This document shows, piece by piece, positions 17,554 to 25,318 of a stretch of 64,000 nucleotides of DNA (positions within the stretch are counted from its first letter, which is position 1; every line of letters starts with the position of its first letter). The DNA lies in assembly GCF_002563855.1 (NCBI RefSeq), contig NZ_PDJQ01000001.1, positions 992,001 to 1,056,000 of the forward strand. The letters are read 5' to 3'. The notes under the pieces are model-generated. The model did no database searches. It saw only the letters and a list, made by a program, of their open reading frames with translations, and had not been told where the DNA came from. Source of the stretch: Tepidiforma thermophila (GTDB taxonomy: Bacteria; Chloroflexota; Dehalococcoidia; Tepidiformales; Tepidiformaceae). The translations under genes and the position numbers were made by a program.

Positions 17554-18894
17554 TCATCCCACTGCGGCCGCCAGCGCGCGGCGCACCTCCGCCGCGCCGC
17601 CCGCGATGAACGGCCGCGCCGCCACGCCGCGCCGCTCCAGGTAGCTCGCCGCCATCGCCGCCCGCTGTCCGCTCGCGCACGACACCAGCACCGGGCCCTC
17701 CACCTCCGGCGCCCACTCCGGCATTCGGTCGAACGGCAGCGGCCGCGCCCCGGGCACCGGCTCGTCGCGCAGCTCCTGCGCGTACCGCACATCGAGCACC
17801 GGCACCCGCCCGCTCCGCAGCGCCTCGGCAATCTCCTCCGCGCTTACGGTCTCCGTCCGCGCCGTGAGCGGCAGCTCCCCGGCCGGCGCATAGCCGACCA
17901 CGTGCTCGTACCCGATCCTGAACAGGTCGACCGTCACCCGCTCTGCCTGCCGTGCGTCGTACGTCACGAGCGCAATCGGCGCATTGAACGGGATCAGCCA
18001 CCCAACGTACGCCAGCATCGAGGTGCTCTCCTCGATCTCGAGCGAACCCGGCAGGTGCCCCGCGGCGTAGTCCGCCCGCGTCCGCACGTCCACCACCCAC
18101 GTCTCGCTCCCCAGCCCGAGCAGCTCGCCGGCGCTCAGCCGCCGGGGGCGCGGCGGTTCGCCGTACACCTTCGGCCCCTTCCGGTTGATCGGCGCCATGT
18201 ACCGGTAGTACCCCGGGATCGGCATCTCGCTCGCGAGGTGCATCGCCCGGAACTCCTCGTACGTCTTCGCGATGAGCGCCGGGTTGCGCAGCAGCTCCGC
18301 CGCCATCGGCCCGCACCGGCCCAGGTCCGTCCCGGTCGCGCTGCAGAACGACCCCGCCCCGTGCGTCGGCAGCACATCGGCCGTCGCCGGCACCAGCTTC
18401 CGCAGCTTCTGCGCCGTCTCCCACTGCAGCCGCGTCAGCGTCTCCGTGTGGTCCGGCCCCAGCAGGTCCGTCCGCCCGGCGGCGGCCATCAGCAGCGCAC
18501 CGCCCGTGAACGCCCTGCGCACTTCCCCCGAAGGCGTCACGCCGAGGTACGCCACGTGCTCGTACGTGTGCCCCGGCGCGGCCGTCACGAGCAGCTTCGC
18601 CCCGCCGAGGTCGATAACGTCGCCGTCCTCCACCGGCCGGTGCGGGAACTCCAGCTTCCCCGCCGCCGGCGCGATCACCTCCGCGCCCAGCGCCGCCAGC
18701 TCCCGCCCGCCCGACACGTAGTCGTTGTGGACATGCGTCTCCACCACATACCGGATCGTCGCGCCGTGCTCCCGCGCCGCCTGCACGAACGGCCGAATGT
18801 CCCGCTGCGGGTCGATGACCGCTGCCTCCTCGCCCTGCACGACGAGGTACGACGCATCGCCCAGCGCCTCAGCCACGAACTGGATCGTCTTCAT
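17554..18894 (-). CDS. MBL-fold/rhodanese fusion, persulfide-dioxygenase-like
   Basis: 446 residues. The metallo-beta-lactamase domain (about 1-245) has THVHNDYVSGG near residue 50, the form seen in this subfamily, where Tyr replaces the last metal His of HxHxDH. Two rhodanese domains follow: the first (about 265-345, WVVDVRTRADYAAGHLPGS) lacks an active Cys; the second ends with SCASGQRA, Cys near 401, able to carry a persulfide. Relatives oxidise glutathione or CoA persulfide to sulfite. The ATG overlaps the stop of the upstream ArsR gene (ATGA), so the two are co-translated. Role in sulfide detoxification is inference. Confidence 0.88.
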   Translation of the reverse strand: MKTIQFVAEALGDASYLVVQGEEAAVIDPQRDIRPFVQAAREHGATIRYVVETHVHNDYVSGGRELAALGAEVIAPAAGKLEFPHRPVEDGDVIDLGGAKLLVTAAPGHTYEHVAYLGVTPSGEVRRAFTGGALLMAAAGRTDLLGPDHTETLTRLQWETAQKLRKLVPATADVLPTHGAGSFCSATGTDLGRCGPMAAELLRNPALIAKTYEEFRAMHLASEMPIPGYYRYMAPINRKGPKVYGEPPRPRRLSAGELLGLGSETWVVDVRTRADYAAGHLPGSLEIEESTSMLAYVGWLIPFNAPIALVTYDARQAERVTVDLFRIGYEHVVGYAPAGELPLTARTETVSAEEIAEALRSGRVPVLDVRYAQELRDEPVPGARPLPFDRMPEWAPEVEGPVLVSCASGQRAAMAASYLERRGVAARPFIAGGAAEVRRALAAAVG

Positions 18895-19235
18895 TGCTGC
18901 CCTCCCGGGGTGAGTCCCACCAGTGCTGCCTCTTCCGCGACCTGCCGCCGGATCCCCCCGCAGACGATGTCGCACAGCTCTTCCACGCTCGGGTCAACGA
19001 CGCGGTAGAACGCCATCGTCCCCTCCGCCCGCCGGCGCACCACACGGGCATCGTGCAGCAGGCGGAGGTGCTTGCTCACGTTCGCCTGCGAACAGCCCGT
19101 CGCCGCCGCAATTTCGCCCACGGGGGCCTCCCCGCGCGCAAGCAGGAAGCGGATGATCCGCAGCCGCGTCCCGTCGCCCAGCAGCCGGAACCGCTCCGCG
19201 ACAAGCTCCACGAGGTCGTCAGGCAGGTCGTTCAT
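18891..19235 (-). CDS. ArsR-family winged-helix repressor
   Basis: 114 residues: a typical ArsR fold with recognition helix CSQANVSKHLRLLHDA (48-63) and wing RRRAEGTMAFYRVV. Three Cys are present: C48 at the start of the recognition helix, and C88 and C92 near the C-terminus (ELCDIVCGG). Such Cys pairs can sense metals or, in BigR/SqrR-type members, persulfides. Its stop overlaps the MBL-rhodanese ATG, so it probably controls that gene and itself. It diverges from the crotonase gene across a 97-bp gap that should contain the operator; I see no convincing palindrome there. Confidence 0.9.
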   Translation of the reverse strand: MNDLPDDLVELVAERFRLLGDGTRLRIIRFLLARGEAPVGEIAAATGCSQANVSKHLRLLHDARVVRRRAEGTMAFYRVVDPSVEELCDIVCGGIRRQVAEEAALVGLTPGGQQ

Positions 19236-19332
19236 GTCGGTAACTCTATAACCATCTACGCATGAATGCAAGCGTTGCGCCCCGCGCTGCCCTGCCCCAC
19301 GATCGCCGCACCCCATCGCCCGGAGGCCCGCT

Positions 19333-20163
19333 GTGTCCGATGTCCTCCTCGAGCGCCGCGACGGCGTCGCGCTCATCACCCTCAACCGCCCCGAAACCCT
19401 GAACGCCATGGGCGGCGACCTCGTGCCCCGGCTCGCCGAGACCCTCGCCGACGTCGAAGCCGACCCCGCCGTCCGCTGCGTCGCCATCACCGGCGCCGGC
19501 CGCGCCTTCTGCGCCGGCGGCGATATCCGCGCCATGCAGGAGCGGAACGACCGCATCGCCGCCGCAGCCGCCAGCGAAGGCCCCGGCGCCGTCATCGCCG
19601 AATTCGACCGTCTCGTCGCCGAACTCCGCCAGCGCCACCGCGAGATCTCCCTCCGCCTCCACACGATGCCGAAGCCCGTCGTCGCCCTCGTGAACGGCCC
19701 GGCCGTCGGCGCCGGCTTCAGCATCGCCCTCGCCTGCGACATCCGCCTCGCCTCCGACCGCGCCCGCTTCGGCGCTGCCTTCCGCAACGTCGGCCTCCCC
19801 GGCGATTTCGGCGGCTCCTACTTCCTCCAGCGCCTCTGCGGCGCCGGCATCGCCCGCGAACTCTACTTCACCGCCGAAATCATCGACGCCGCCCGCGCCC
19901 TCGAGCTCCGCATCGTCAACCGCGTCATCCCCCACGACGAGCTCCTCGCGCAGGGCCTCGACTTCTGCCGCCGCCTCGCCGAAGGCCCGACCGGCGCCTA
20001 CGCCCGCATGAAGGAAAACCTGAACGTCGCCGAAACCGCCACCCTCGAGCAGCTCCTCGACCAGGAGGCGCTCCACATGCGCATCGCCGGCTTCTCCGCC
20101 GACTCCCGCGAAGCCGTCGCCGCCTTCCTCGAAAAGCGCGAACCCCGCTTCATCGGCCGCTGA
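19333..20163 (+). CDS. Crotonase-family protein, PaaG-like enoyl-CoA isomerase
   Basis: 276 residues. Oxyanion-hole segments GAGRAFCAGGDIRAM (about 53) and NGPAVGAGFSIALACDIRLAS (about 119) are intact. Both Glu residues that hydrate enoyl-CoA in classic hydratases are replaced: Ser in GAGFSIAL and Phe in GAAFRNVGL. An Asp in GLPGDFGGSYFL matches the Asp used by PaaG-type ring-1,2-epoxyphenylacetyl-CoA isomerases, so isomerisation is more likely than hydration. GTG start with CGGAGG 8 nt upstream. No other aromatic-degradation genes lie nearby; the pathway is open. Confidence 0.85.
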   Translation: MSDVLLERRDGVALITLNRPETLNAMGGDLVPRLAETLADVEADPAVRCVAITGAGRAFCAGGDIRAMQERNDRIAAAAASEGPGAVIAEFDRLVAELRQRHREISLRLHTMPKPVVALVNGPAVGAGFSIALACDIRLASDRARFGAAFRNVGLPGDFGGSYFLQRLCGAGIARELYFTAEIIDAARALELRIVNRVIPHDELLAQGLDFCRRLAEGPTGAYARMKENLNVAETATLEQLLDQEALHMRIAGFSADSREAVAAFLEKREPRFIGR

Positions 20164-20173
20164 GCCGGCCCCC

Positions 20174-20611
20174 TCACTGCAGGTGCACAATCTCCATGCC
20201 GCCCCAGCGGTCGGCCAGGTACTCCGCCACCAGCCGCCGGTGGCACTGGTCCGGCGTCGCCTCGCTGCACAGGAGCACGGCTCCGTCAATGAGCTCGCGC
20301 GGGACCCGCTCTTCGATCCTCCGCTCGCGCATCAGCCGCAGAAACTCCTCCTCGTACCAGCTCCACGGCCGCCGCTCCTTCTGAACCCCGGCGAGCAGCT
20401 CCGGCGTCGGCGCGAGCTGCGGTTCGTGCACATAGCCGATGCCGAGAATCGCATCCAGGAAGTGCTCCAGGTCGTCCCGCCTGGTGAAACCGGCGAGCTG
20501 GGAAGAGTTGTTCAGCCGCACATCAACGAGCCGACTCGCCCCCGCCCGGCCAATCATCTCGAAGAACTGGCGTGCTGATTTTTTCGTGAAGCCGATCGTC
20601 AGAACGCGCAT
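20174..20611 (-). CDS. DUF488 family protein
   Basis: 145 residues. The N-terminal VLTIGFTKKSARQFFEMI and RLVDVRLNNSSQ, and the C-terminal LLCSEATPDQCHRRLVAEYL with conserved Cys and His, match DUF488. No biochemical role is established; the Cys-His motif hints at metal or redox chemistry. Converges with the crotonase gene (10-bp gap). No clear Shine-Dalgarno beyond a G-rich stretch. Confidence 0.88.
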   Translation of the reverse strand: MRVLTIGFTKKSARQFFEMIGRAGASRLVDVRLNNSSQLAGFTRRDDLEHFLDAILGIGYVHEPQLAPTPELLAGVQKERRPWSWYEEEFLRLMRERRIEERVPRELIDGAVLLCSEATPDQCHRRLVAEYLADRWGGMEIVHLQ

Positions 20612-20831
20612 CGCCGAAACCCCCGCGAGTCCACCGTCCCCGCTCCGCGGACGGCCGTCGCAGCGGACGCCCGCACGGCCGCGGCCGGGCAGAGGCCGGC
20701 ATGCTACCACACGCGGCTGGCTGCCCGCCCCGCGGCGGTTTGGTCCGTGGTCACCTGCGTCGTACGCCCCCGTGAACCCCCGCCCGGCATCTGGTACAGT
20801 CCGCGGGCACCCCCTGAGGAGAACCGCAGCC

Positions 20832-21656
20832 GTGCTCCCCCTCGAAGGCAAAACCGCCATCATTACCGGCGGCGCCCGCGGCATCGGCGCCGGCATCGCC
20901 GCCGTCATGGCCCGCCAGGGCGCCCGCGTCGCCATCCTCGACCTCGATGGCGAGCAGGCCGCAGCCACCGCCGCCACCCTCCCCACCCCCGGGCTCGGCC
21001 TCGCCTGCGACGTCATCGTCGAAGACCAGCTCCGCGAGGCCGTCCGCGCCGCCGTTGATGCCCTCGGCGGTCTCGACATCATGGTCAACAACGCCGGCGC
21101 CGGCCGCGGCCCCGTCGACCTCTCTGCGCTCCCCGCAGCCGCGGCGGGCGGCGGCCGCGTCGAAGACATGGCCCCCGCCGCCTGGGACGAACAGCTCGCC
21201 CAGAACCTCCGCTCCACCTTCCTCGGCACGAAGTACGCCCTTCCCTACCTCAAGCAGCGCGGCGGTGCCATCATCAATATCGCCAGCATCGCAGCCCTCC
21301 AGGCCGCCCCAACCCTTCCCGCCTACGCCGCCGCCAAGGCTGGCGTCATCTCCCTCACCAAAAGCTGCGCGCTCGAATACGCGCCGTTCGATATCCGCGT
21401 CAACGCCATCTGCCCCGGTTTCCTCTGGACCCGCGCCTGGGAGGGCATGGCCGCCATGATGCAGCGCACCGTGCCCCGCTTCGCCGGCCTCTCCCCGCGC
21501 GACATCTTCCTCGAAGTGGTCAAAACCGGCGTCCCCCTCGGCCGCGAGCAAACCCCGGAGGACATCGGCGAACTCGCCGCCTTCCTCGCCAGTCCCGCCG
21601 CCCGCAACATCACCGGCCAGGCCATCGCCGTCGACGGCGGAATCACCCTCCGCTGA
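20832..21656 (+). CDS. Short-chain dehydrogenase/reductase (SDR)
   Basis: 274 residues. Cofactor motif TGGARGIGAGIA (about 12-23), Asp after beta-2 (ILDLDGEQ), favouring NAD(H), NNAGAG, and catalytic Ser (NIASIAAL) with YAAAK. The C-terminal GQAIAVDGGITLR is typical of FabG-like classical SDRs. Substrate unknown. GTG 20832 follows GAGGAG by 10 nt, and TACAGT about 35 bp upstream may be the -10. A longer open frame upstream overlaps the divergent DUF488 gene and is rejected. Confidence 0.9.
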   Translation: MLPLEGKTAIITGGARGIGAGIAAVMARQGARVAILDLDGEQAAATAATLPTPGLGLACDVIVEDQLREAVRAAVDALGGLDIMVNNAGAGRGPVDLSALPAAAAGGGRVEDMAPAAWDEQLAQNLRSTFLGTKYALPYLKQRGGAIINIASIAALQAAPTLPAYAAAKAGVISLTKSCALEYAPFDIRVNAICPGFLWTRAWEGMAAMMQRTVPRFAGLSPRDIFLEVVKTGVPLGREQTPEDIGELAAFLASPAARNITGQAIAVDGGITLR

Positions 21657-21667
21657 CAGCTCCCCGC

Positions 21668-22325
21668 TCCCTCCTCCCTCCGGGCGGCGTGGCGGCCGGG
21701 CGGGTCTCCTCCCTCCTCCCTCCTCCCCTGGCGGCGCGGGGATGGTGGGTCGGGGCTCCCTCCTCCCTCCTCCCCTGGCGGCGCGGGGATGGTGGGTCGG
21801 GGCTCCCTCCTCCTTCCTCCCCTGGCGGTGCGGGGATGGTGGGTCGGGGCTCCCTCCTCCCTCCTCCCCTGGCGGCGCGGGGATGGTGGGTCGGGGCTCC
21901 CTCCTCCTTCCTCCCCTGGCGGCGCGGGGATGGTGGGTCGGGGCTCCCTCCTCCCTCCTCCCTCCTCCCTTGGCGGCGCGGGGATGGTGGGTCGGGGCTC
22001 CCTCCTCCCTCGTCCCTTGGCGGCGCGGGGATGGTGGGTCGGGGCTCCCTCCTCCCTCCTCCCCTGGCGGCGCGGGGATGGTGGGGCAGGGCTCCCTCCT
22101 CCCTCCTCCCCCGGGGCGGTCGTGTGGCCGGGGCAGGGCTCCCTCCTCCCCCGGGGCGGGGCGTGCTGGCGGGGCAGGGCTCCCTCCTCCCTTGGCGGCG
22201 CGGTCGGGCGTCCGGGGCAGGGCTCCCTCCTCCCTCCTCCCCCGGGGCGGGGCGTGCTGGCGGGGCAGGGCTCCCTCCTCCCTTCTCCCTTGGGGTAGTG
22301 CGGCGGCCGGGCGGGTCTCCTCCCT
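21668..22325. repeat. GC-rich minisatellite, about 14 units of ~47 bp
   Basis: Fills the gap between convergent SDR and CAP genes. Each unit joins a C-rich half (CCCTCCTCCCTCCTCCCC) to a G-rich half ending in GGGTCGGGGCT; later units switch to GGGGCGGGGCGTGCTGGC. Unit lengths vary (41-54 bp, mostly 47), so no reading frame is kept, and long open frames across it are artefacts. Both strands carry G-runs able to form quadruplexes. Confidence 0.93.
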
Positions 22326-22326
22326 C

Positions 22327-23079
22327 CTACCGCTCCGCCACGATGTTCGGCACCAGCGCCCGCCGCGACAGGTTCGGGTTCGATGACGGCAACGACGCCC
22401 CGCCCGGCGTCGGCGTCGCAGTCGGCGGCAGTGTCGGCGTCGCCGGAGGGGTCGGCTGGCCGCCGGGAGGCGTCGGCTGACTCCCCGGCTGCGTCGGCGT
22501 GGCAGTGGGCGTCGCCGCCGGGAAGGTCGCCGTGGCCGTTGGCGTCGGCGGCTGCGGGGAATCCCACGGCTCGTTCGAGTCGTCATACGTCCCGAAATCG
22601 AGCGTCCAGTAGCCGCCAGCCCGCCCCACGCCCGCAACCACCCACATCGAGCGCAGCATGTTCTCCCGGTGCCCCCTCGTCGAATTCACCCACAGGGTGA
22701 ACGCCTGCTGCGCGCTCCCCGCAATCGCCAGGTTCTCCCCCGCGCCCATTGTCGCGTAGCCGCAATCCTTCACCCGCTGGAAGGGCGAACGCCCCAGGCT
22801 GTCGGTGTGGCTGAAGTACCCCTTCGCCGCCATGTCCTCCGACATCCACGCCGCCGCCCGCGAGAGGTTCGGCGACGCCTTGAGCGGCGCTACCCCGTTC
22901 GCAACGCGGAACTCGTTCACCAGCCGCAGCAGCTCCTGCTCCGCCGCATCCAGCGCCTGCGAATTGGTCGAACAGTTCGTCAGCGCGTGCGCCGGCTGCG
23001 AACCCCCGCCCCACGCCCAGCTCCCCGCTGCCGCCGCCAGCAGCAGGGAACCCGCCATCGCCCAGGCAATCCGTCGCAT
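22327..23079 (-). CDS. Secreted CAP/SCP-domain protein with Thr/Pro-rich tail
   Basis: 250 residues. Signal peptide at 1-34 (MRRIAWAMAGSLLLAAAAG), then a CAP domain: LLRLVNEFRVANGVAPLK, GYFSHTDSLGRSPFQRV and GENLAIAG, with GHRENML, the His/Glu positions of the CAP cavity. The last 75 residues are Thr/Pro/Gly-rich, like the linker of the secreted nuclease at 6.4 kb. Bacterial CAP proteins are extracellular and their roles (wall binding, lipid or protease-like) are mostly unknown. An overlapping GTG at 23085 is possible. Ends right at the minisatellite. Confidence 0.87.
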   Translation of the reverse strand: MRRIAWAMAGSLLLAAAAGSWAWGGGSQPAHALTNCSTNSQALDAAEQELLRLVNEFRVANGVAPLKASPNLSRAAAWMSEDMAAKGYFSHTDSLGRSPFQRVKDCGYATMGAGENLAIAGSAQQAFTLWVNSTRGHRENMLRSMWVVAGVGRAGGYWTLDFGTYDDSNEPWDSPQPPTPTATATFPAATPTATPTQPGSQPTPPGGQPTPPATPTLPPTATPTPGGASLPSSNPNLSRRALVPNIVAER

Positions 23080-23152
23080 CGTCACCCCCGGCCGGCGGGG
23101 AAGCCGGCGTCACGCTGGTGTCGCCTCCATCTTGGCCGCCGACGTGCGAACG

Positions 23153-23169
23153 AAAAACCCCGGCCGGGG
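23153..23169 (-). terminator. Hairpin plus T-run downstream of fic
   Basis: On the minus strand CCCCGGCCGGGG (23158-23169) is followed by TTTTT (23153-23157). It separates fic from the CAP gene. The stem is short. Confidence 0.55.
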
Positions 23170-23221
23170 CACGCCTCTTACGATTTACCAACAATTTACG
23201 CCCGACATCGCCCCGCAGCAG

Positions 23222-23287
23222 CTGTTCCCAAACTGCAAATACCGCCGCCCGCTATTCGCAGTTTCCGCCCTTTCCGCAAATAACGCA
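23222..23287. repeat. 66-bp direct repeat, copy 1 (downstream of fic)
   Basis: Identical to 24466-24531 except for one base (A/G at position 62). It contains an inverted repeat AAACTGCAAATA-N11-TATTCGCAGTTT (23230-23264; one mismatch between arms) and a further half-site CGCAAATA. It begins 5 bp beyond the fic stop. Confidence 0.97.
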
Positions 23288-23292
23288 TCAGC

Positions 23293-24453
23293 TCACCCTG
23301 GTGGCTCTGTTCCCTCGGTAAGGATGTCGAGGTACTCGCGGTAGACGTATACCCGATCGCGCTGCCGTCCCGTCACCTCGCGGACAACTCCGAGTTCCGC
23401 CAGGCGGCTCAGGCTCCGTTCCACCGTCGAAAAGCTCAGTTGCGCATCCTCAGCGATCCGCGTGGCCGTCGAGAGAACCCTGTTCCGGAGCACTTCCAGC
23501 ACGCGCAGCATGCTGCCGGCTGCCCGCCCGCTCCCCCGCACCCGCTCGGCGTCCCGCTCGAACAGCTCCACGAGCCGGTGCGCGGTCCCCACAGCCCCGT
23601 TCGCTGTCTGCTCGACACCGGTGAAGAAGAACGCCAGCCACTGTTCCCAGTCGCCTCGCTCCCGTACCAGGTTGAGGAGCCGGTAATACTCCCGCCGATG
23701 CTGTTTGAAGTAAAGGGACAGGTACAGCAGCGGTTGCGTCAGCAGGCCCGCCTCGACCAGCACGAGCGCGATCAGCAGCCGGCCGACCCGCCCGTTTCCA
23801 TCGAGGAACGGGTGGATAGTCTCGAACTGCACGTGCGCGAGGCCTGCCCTGGTCAGCGCTCCCCCCGGTGCAGGTGCGTTGAGAAACCGCTCCAGCTGAG
23901 CCATACACGGTTCCACCTGCTCCGGCGGCGGAGGCACGAACTCGGCGGTTGCCGGGTTCGCCCCTCCGATCCAGACTGGCTCGCGCCGGAACTCGCCAGG
24001 CCTCCGCGACGACCCGCGCCCCGATGCAAGCAGGCGGCGATGCACCTCGCGGATCAAACGGTTGGAGAGGGGCAGCCCGCTGCGCAACAGCTCCAGCCCG
24101 TGGTTCAGCGCCGACACGTAGTTCGACACCTCCCTCACGTCGTCGAGCGGGACCCCGGGCGCCTGGTCGAGTTCGAACAGCAGCAAGTCCGAGAGCGACG
24201 ATTGCGTCCCCTCGATCTGGCTCGAAAGCACTGCCTCCCGCCGAACGTACCCGTAGAGGAAGAGTGTGGGATTTGGCAGCAGGGCCGAAATGGCATCCAG
24301 CCTGCCGATGGCCACGAGCGCACGTTCGAGCAGCGACTGCAGCTCACCGCCCAGGTCGAGCGGCGGCTCAGGCGGCAGCGGAAACGGAACGAACCCGTAG
24401 AAGGTCGTCCCGCCCCATGAGATCAGCTCGAGCCGTCCGGTTTCGCGTTCCAG
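23293..24453 (-). CDS. Fic-domain AMPylator-like protein with winged-helix C-terminus
   Basis: 386 residues if started at CTG 24453. Catalytic motif HPFLDGNGRVGR is complete; SSQIEGTQSS supplies the inhibitory (S/T)xxxE(G/N) helix on the N-terminal side (class II). The C-terminal 70 residues (RIAEDAQLSFSTVERSLSRL) form a winged helix, so it may bind DNA. Known Fic enzymes transfer AMP to target proteins. No ATG/GTG/TTG precedes the N-terminal homologous segment SWGGTTFYGFVPFPLPP; CTG 24453 has GGGAGG 7 nt upstream, while GTG 24315 would remove 46 residues. Flanked by 66-bp direct repeats. Confidence 0.85.
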   Translation of the reverse strand: MERETGRLELISWGGTTFYGFVPFPLPPEPPLDLGGELQSLLERALVAIGRLDAISALLPNPTLFLYGYVRREAVLSSQIEGTQSSLSDLLLFELDQAPGVPLDDVREVSNYVSALNHGLELLRSGLPLSNRLIREVHRRLLASGRGSSRRPGEFRREPVWIGGANPATAEFVPPPPEQVEPCMAQLERFLNAPAPGGALTRAGLAHVQFETIHPFLDGNGRVGRLLIALVLVEAGLLTQPLLYLSLYFKQHRREYYRLLNLVRERGDWEQWLAFFFTGVEQTANGAVGTAHRLVELFERDAERVRGSGRAAGSMLRVLEVLRNRVLSTATRIAEDAQLSFSTVERSLSRLAELGVVREVTGRQRDRVYVYREYLDILTEGTEPPG

Positions 24454-24465
24454 CGGCGCGCCTCC

Positions 24466-24531
24466 CTGTTCCCAAACTGCAAATACCGCCGCCCGCTATT
24501 CGCAGTTTCCGCCCTTTCCGCAAATAGCGCA
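24466..24531. repeat. 66-bp direct repeat, copy 2 (upstream of fic)
   Basis: Second copy of the element at 23222. Its inverted repeat occupies 24474-24508, ending 21 bp before the proposed fic start, where an operator would sit. The outer edge is 4 bp from the rhomboid stop codon. Confidence 0.97.
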
Positions 24532-24535
24532 CCCC

Positions 24536-25318
24536 CTACCGTCGCCGCCGCCCCACCCCCGTCATCGCCACCAGCGCCCCGAACAGGAACCCTCCGATGT
24601 GCGCGAACCACGCCACCCCGCCCCCGGTCGACGCCGTGTCCACGATCGTCGCGTACCCCGCAAACAGGTTCTGCAGGAACCACAGCCCGATCATCAGGAA
24701 CGCCGGCACCGGCAGCGGAATGAACAGCAGAATGAAGAACGGGATCACCACGTGCACCGTCGACCGCGGAAACCACACCAGGTACGCACCCAGCACCCCC
24801 GCCACCGCCCCGCTTGCCCCCACCACCGGCACCACGCTCGTCGGGTCCATCAGTCCCTGCACGAGCGACGCAACCACCCCCGAGGCCAGGTAGAACAACA
24901 GGAACCCGAGCTTCCCCAGTCGGTCCTCGATGTTGTCGGCGAATACCCACAGGAACAGCATGTTCCCCAGGATGTGCAGCCACCCGCCGTGGATGAACAC
25001 CGCCGTCACGATCGCCAGCAGCGCCTCGCGCGCGGAGCTCCCGCTCAGTCCCGAGGTGCCCCTGATGGTGTCGAAAAACTCCTTCGGCTGGAACCCCCAC
25101 CGGCAGATGAACTCGTTCAGGTCGTTCGGCGGCGCCCGGAAGCCGTAGCATGGGCCGGTCGTCTGCTCCACGAACCGCTGCGTCGCCCCCGGCGTTGGCC
25201 GCGGCACCGTCGCGTCCATCCCCAGCATGGCGATGAACACGGCGAAGTTCGCCAGGATGATCGCGTAGGTCACCCACGGCGTTGCATGCCGCCGCGTGCT
25301 GTCGCCGACCGGGATCAC
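24536..25318 (-). CDS. Rhomboid-family intramembrane serine protease
   Basis: 260 residues with about six to seven hydrophobic helices. The catalytic Ser is in GASGAVAG near residue 167 and the His in WFAHIGGF near 237; the family's HGGWLHILGNM motif is present. Rhomboids cut membrane proteins within the bilayer. GTG 25318 overlaps the stop of the upstream phosphatase (GTGA), so the pair is translationally coupled. Substrate unknown. Confidence 0.92.
   Translation of the reverse strand: MIPVGDSTRRHATPWVTYAIILANFAVFIAMLGMDATVPRPTPGATQRFVEQTTGPCYGFRAPPNDLNEFICRWGFQPKEFFDTIRGTSGLSGSSAREALLAIVTAVFIHGGWLHILGNMLFLWVFADNIEDRLGKLGFLLFYLASGVVASLVQGLMDPTSVVPVVGASGAVAGVLGAYLVWFPRSTVHVVIPFFILLFIPLPVPAFLMIGLWFLQNLFAGYATIVDTASTGGGVAWFAHIGGFLFGALVAMTGVGRRRR

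Noticed and set aside
19236-19332. ArsR operator in the divergent gap
   Set aside because: Short AT-rich stretches (CTCTATAACC) exist but no clear inverted repeat.
21668-22325. CRISPR array
   Set aside because: Units are directly tandem with no unique spacers and there are no cas genes.
21689-22480. Repeat-protein-like open frames in the 21.7-kb array
   Set aside because: Unit length is mostly 47 bp and varies, so no frame is preserved; frames are accidental.
23172-23222. Seven-codon ORF (ATG TCG GGC ...) after repeat copy 1
   Set aside because: Has a G-rich upstream stretch but is too short to support as a gene.
23222-24531. Insertion sequence with target duplication
   Set aside because: No transposase is present, and 66-bp repeats are far longer than target-site duplications.
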